Part shown: positions 59,942-60,993 of the stretch, one piece after another | How positions within the stretch are numbered: the stretch's first letter is position 1 | Layout of the letters: each line of letters begins with the position of its first letter | From: Methylocaldum sp035627495 | Lineage (GTDB): Bacteria; Pseudomonadota; Gammaproteobacteria; Methylococcales; Methylococcaceae | Assembly: GCF_035627495.1 (NCBI RefSeq) | Contig: NZ_DASPLO010000137.1 | Span: 1 to 60,993 of the forward strand | Direction of reading: 5' to 3' | DNA: 60,993 nt | Made by a program: the position numbers and the translations under genes | The notes under the pieces: generated by a model | The model's database searches: none | Told to the model about the DNA's origin: nothing | The model's input: only the letters and a program-made list of their open reading frames with translations

Positions 59942-60157
59942 ATGATGGATGTTTCACCGATTGTTAAGGATGCCGGACGTTCTTTCGTTCTTTCCGAAGA
60001 TCCCGACTGGACGCCCCCGACTCATTGGGTGCGGGCCGTACAGCTCGCCCAACGCCGCGCCCCCTGCTACCGTACGGACGATCGTTTCCAGTGTGCGGCA
60101 CAGGACTGCGAATGGCGGCGCTCATGCCTCAAACTCGTTGCCGTGTGGCGGCGGTAG
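59942..60157 (+). CDS. Small Cys-containing protein
   Basis: The 71-residue protein has four cysteines in its C-terminal half, APCYRTDDRF, CAAQDCEWRR and SCLKLVAVWRR, spaced as C-x8-C-x4-C-x5-C. This could bind Zn or an iron-sulphur cluster. AAGGA lies 8 bp before the ATG at 59942, so the gene is probably real. I believe similar small proteins occur in related bacteria, but no function is known. A hairpin precedes it directly. Confidence 0.6.
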   Translation: MMDVSPIVKDAGRSFVLSEDPDWTPPTHWVRAVQLAQRRAPCYRTDDRFQCAAQDCEWRRSCLKLVAVWRR

Positions 60158-60557
60158 AAAAAAAGGTTCAACGCGTCCTCCTAGTAATGTCGGCACGCTC
60201 AAGCGGCCGGCCTTGGAGACCGCCTATTGGGTCCGGTTGCCGGGAAAGTCCCGGAGAACGAAAACGCCATCGCCAAATTTCCCCGTAGGTCATAGCCGGC
60301 ATCGATTGCGGCATTCGCCGCAAATTGTTGCGCAGGTCGATTCCATCCTATTCCTGTACAAACCGGATGGTTTGTTGATCCGTCAGGAAGAAGAAAACGA
60401 CTGACTAAATGGGACAGTTTAGGCTGAAACTTCAGCCGCACATTTCGCGAAAAAGCTTTGAATTCAGCAAGCTCCAGCAATCCATTGGATTCGCAAACGG
60501 CTTAGACTCAAAGGGTCGTATGATCAGAGCGATTTAAGTGTGGCTGTGGTACCAGGC
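60158..60557. other. Intergenic region without a supported gene
   Basis: Open frames on both strands cross this part, but none has a ribosome site or recognisable protein character. The minus-strand reading of about 60199-60300 looks like translated dispersed intergenic DNA. Confidence 0.45.
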
Positions 60558-60590
60558 AAAAAAACGGGATGCCGATTGAACAGCATCCCG
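60558..60590 (-). terminator. Rho-independent terminator for minus-strand transcript
   Basis: CGGGATGC (60565-60572), a 10-nt loop and GCATCCCG (60583-60590) form an 8-bp stem. The bases at 60558-60564 are A7, so on the minus strand the stem is followed by TTTTTTT, a textbook intrinsic terminator. It would stop transcripts entering from the right, such as those through the transposase gene. Confidence 0.7.
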
Positions 60591-60644
60591 ATTGAAAATG
60601 AGAAGATCTCACGTACTCGTACAATCAGGCTCGGAGGAGAACCT

Positions 60645-60800
60645 ATGGCTGCTACGAGATGGCATTATCCTAAGCCTCTTAAGTTATTGATTCAATATGA
60701 CATTTTGTCGCATAGCCGATGCGGGATTTCACTCGGCTCGCTGTGTGATATGCATTACCGGCCGCTGCTTGAAAAACCCCGAGCTTGGGTAAGTAATTGA
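60645..60800 (+). CDS. Possible small ORF with strong ribosome site
   Basis: A 51-codon frame begins MAATRWHYPKPLKLLIQYDI and contains LGSLCDMHYRPLLEK. GGAGGAG lies 6 bp before the ATG, the best ribosome site in this end of the window. The peptide has no recognisable domain. It could be a real small protein, a leader peptide or the remains of a gene disrupted by the neighbouring insertion sequence. Confidence 0.35.
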   Translation: MAATRWHYPKPLKLLIQYDILSHSRCGISLGSLCDMHYRPLLEKPRAWVSN

Positions 60801-60885
60801 AAGACAAGGAAGTCTAAGTCTGGCACGAGGTTTGTGGTTATTTTAATGCCGACTAGTGTCCTGTCCCATTAATTCGCTGACATAA

Positions 60886-60993
60886 TCATTGAAGTTTGGC
60901 CAGGATGGAATCCGCCGTGGCGGTCCAGACGAAGGGTCGGCAGGACTGGTTGTAATGGGAGATGAAGTGGTCGATCTTGTTGACCAGATCCCG
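60886..60993 (-). mobile_element. IS630-type transposase C-terminus (runs off the window)
   Basis: On the minus strand the last 35 codons read RDLVNKIDHFISHYNQSCRP, then FVWTATADSILAKLQ and a stop. This is the typical C-terminal end of IS630/Tc1-type transposases (HYN followed by PFxWTATADSI). The 5' part lies outside. Just past the stop, around 60854-60870, GTGTCCTGTCCCATTAATTC may be the element's terminal repeat next to a TA target, but the other end is not in the window. Confidence 0.8.

Noticed and set aside
60199..60480. A 93-residue minus-strand open frame near the right end
   Set aside because: It has no ribosome site, and the text resembles translated dispersed intergenic DNA rather than a conserved protein.

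Overview
The window reads as chromosomal DNA of a GC-rich gammaproteobacterium. TamA/TamB, ParC, PyrC, a Kbp-like BON-LysM protein and the PrkA/YeaH/SpoVR operon all have the lengths and motifs of gammaproteobacterial proteins. Copper-linked secreted proteins and a Ycf45-like R3H ATPase would fit a methanotroph-like member (Methylococcales). That placement is inference, because no methane or methanol oxidation gene is present. No rRNA, tRNA or CRISPR array was seen.

Bases 1-23,400 are mostly housekeeping: a membrane-anchored WD40 protein, the tamA-tamB pair, a kbp-like gene, a long palindromic intergenic repeat, parC, pyrC, a membrane-anchored lytic transglycosylase, a SugE-type guanidinium exporter, a secreted crystallin-like protein, a roughly 20-bp periodic non-coding array, a BON lipoprotein, a metallophosphoesterase, a diacylglycerol-kinase-like protein, an acidic small protein, a Ycf45-like AAA/R3H protein and the spoVR-yeaH-prkA stress operon. 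Bases 23,900-32,700 hold a sugar ABC importer (binding protein, two permeases, ATPase), a cytoplasmic GH15 glycosidase that probably cleaves the imported sugar, and a soluble PAS histidine kinase beside a NarL-type and a stand-alone response regulator.

Bases 32,980-47,568 form the most unusual part, a 14.6-kb single-strand gene set of exported proteins. It holds a 1653-residue Cna-B/SdrD-like and beta-helix protein, three two-domain multicopper-oxidase-fold proteins, a small anchored protein, a subtilisin-like protease, a SCO1-type copper chaperone and a cytochrome c fused to a periplasmic-binding-like domain. The first oxidase protein carries one cupredoxin domain with a type-1 copper site and half of a trinuclear site. 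The second carries the complementary half (HPFHHHG and HSH). The third has no ligands. Together the three give six cupredoxin domains and the ligands of exactly one active site, so the set looks like a large MofA/MnxG/ceruloplasmin-like oxidase split over three genes, with a copper chaperone and an electron acceptor alongside. The substrate is unknown; metal oxidation is a hypothesis.

Bases 47,600-51,160 contain a DUF2231-like membrane protein with a His-rich tail, an MgtC family protein and an unrecognised lipoprotein that overlaps the remains of a cytochrome c gene. Bases 51,400-58,544 encode a tightly overlapped Mrp-type cation/proton antiporter operon (E, F, G, a DUF4040 subunit, B, C and three NuoL/M/N-like subunits). 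The third NuoL/M/N-like subunit has Ala where the other two have the conserved TM5 Glu. After a bidirectional terminator come a His/Met-rich periplasmic protein with an internal duplication, a small Cys-rich protein, a sparsely coding stretch and, at the right edge, the C-terminus of an IS630-type transposase.
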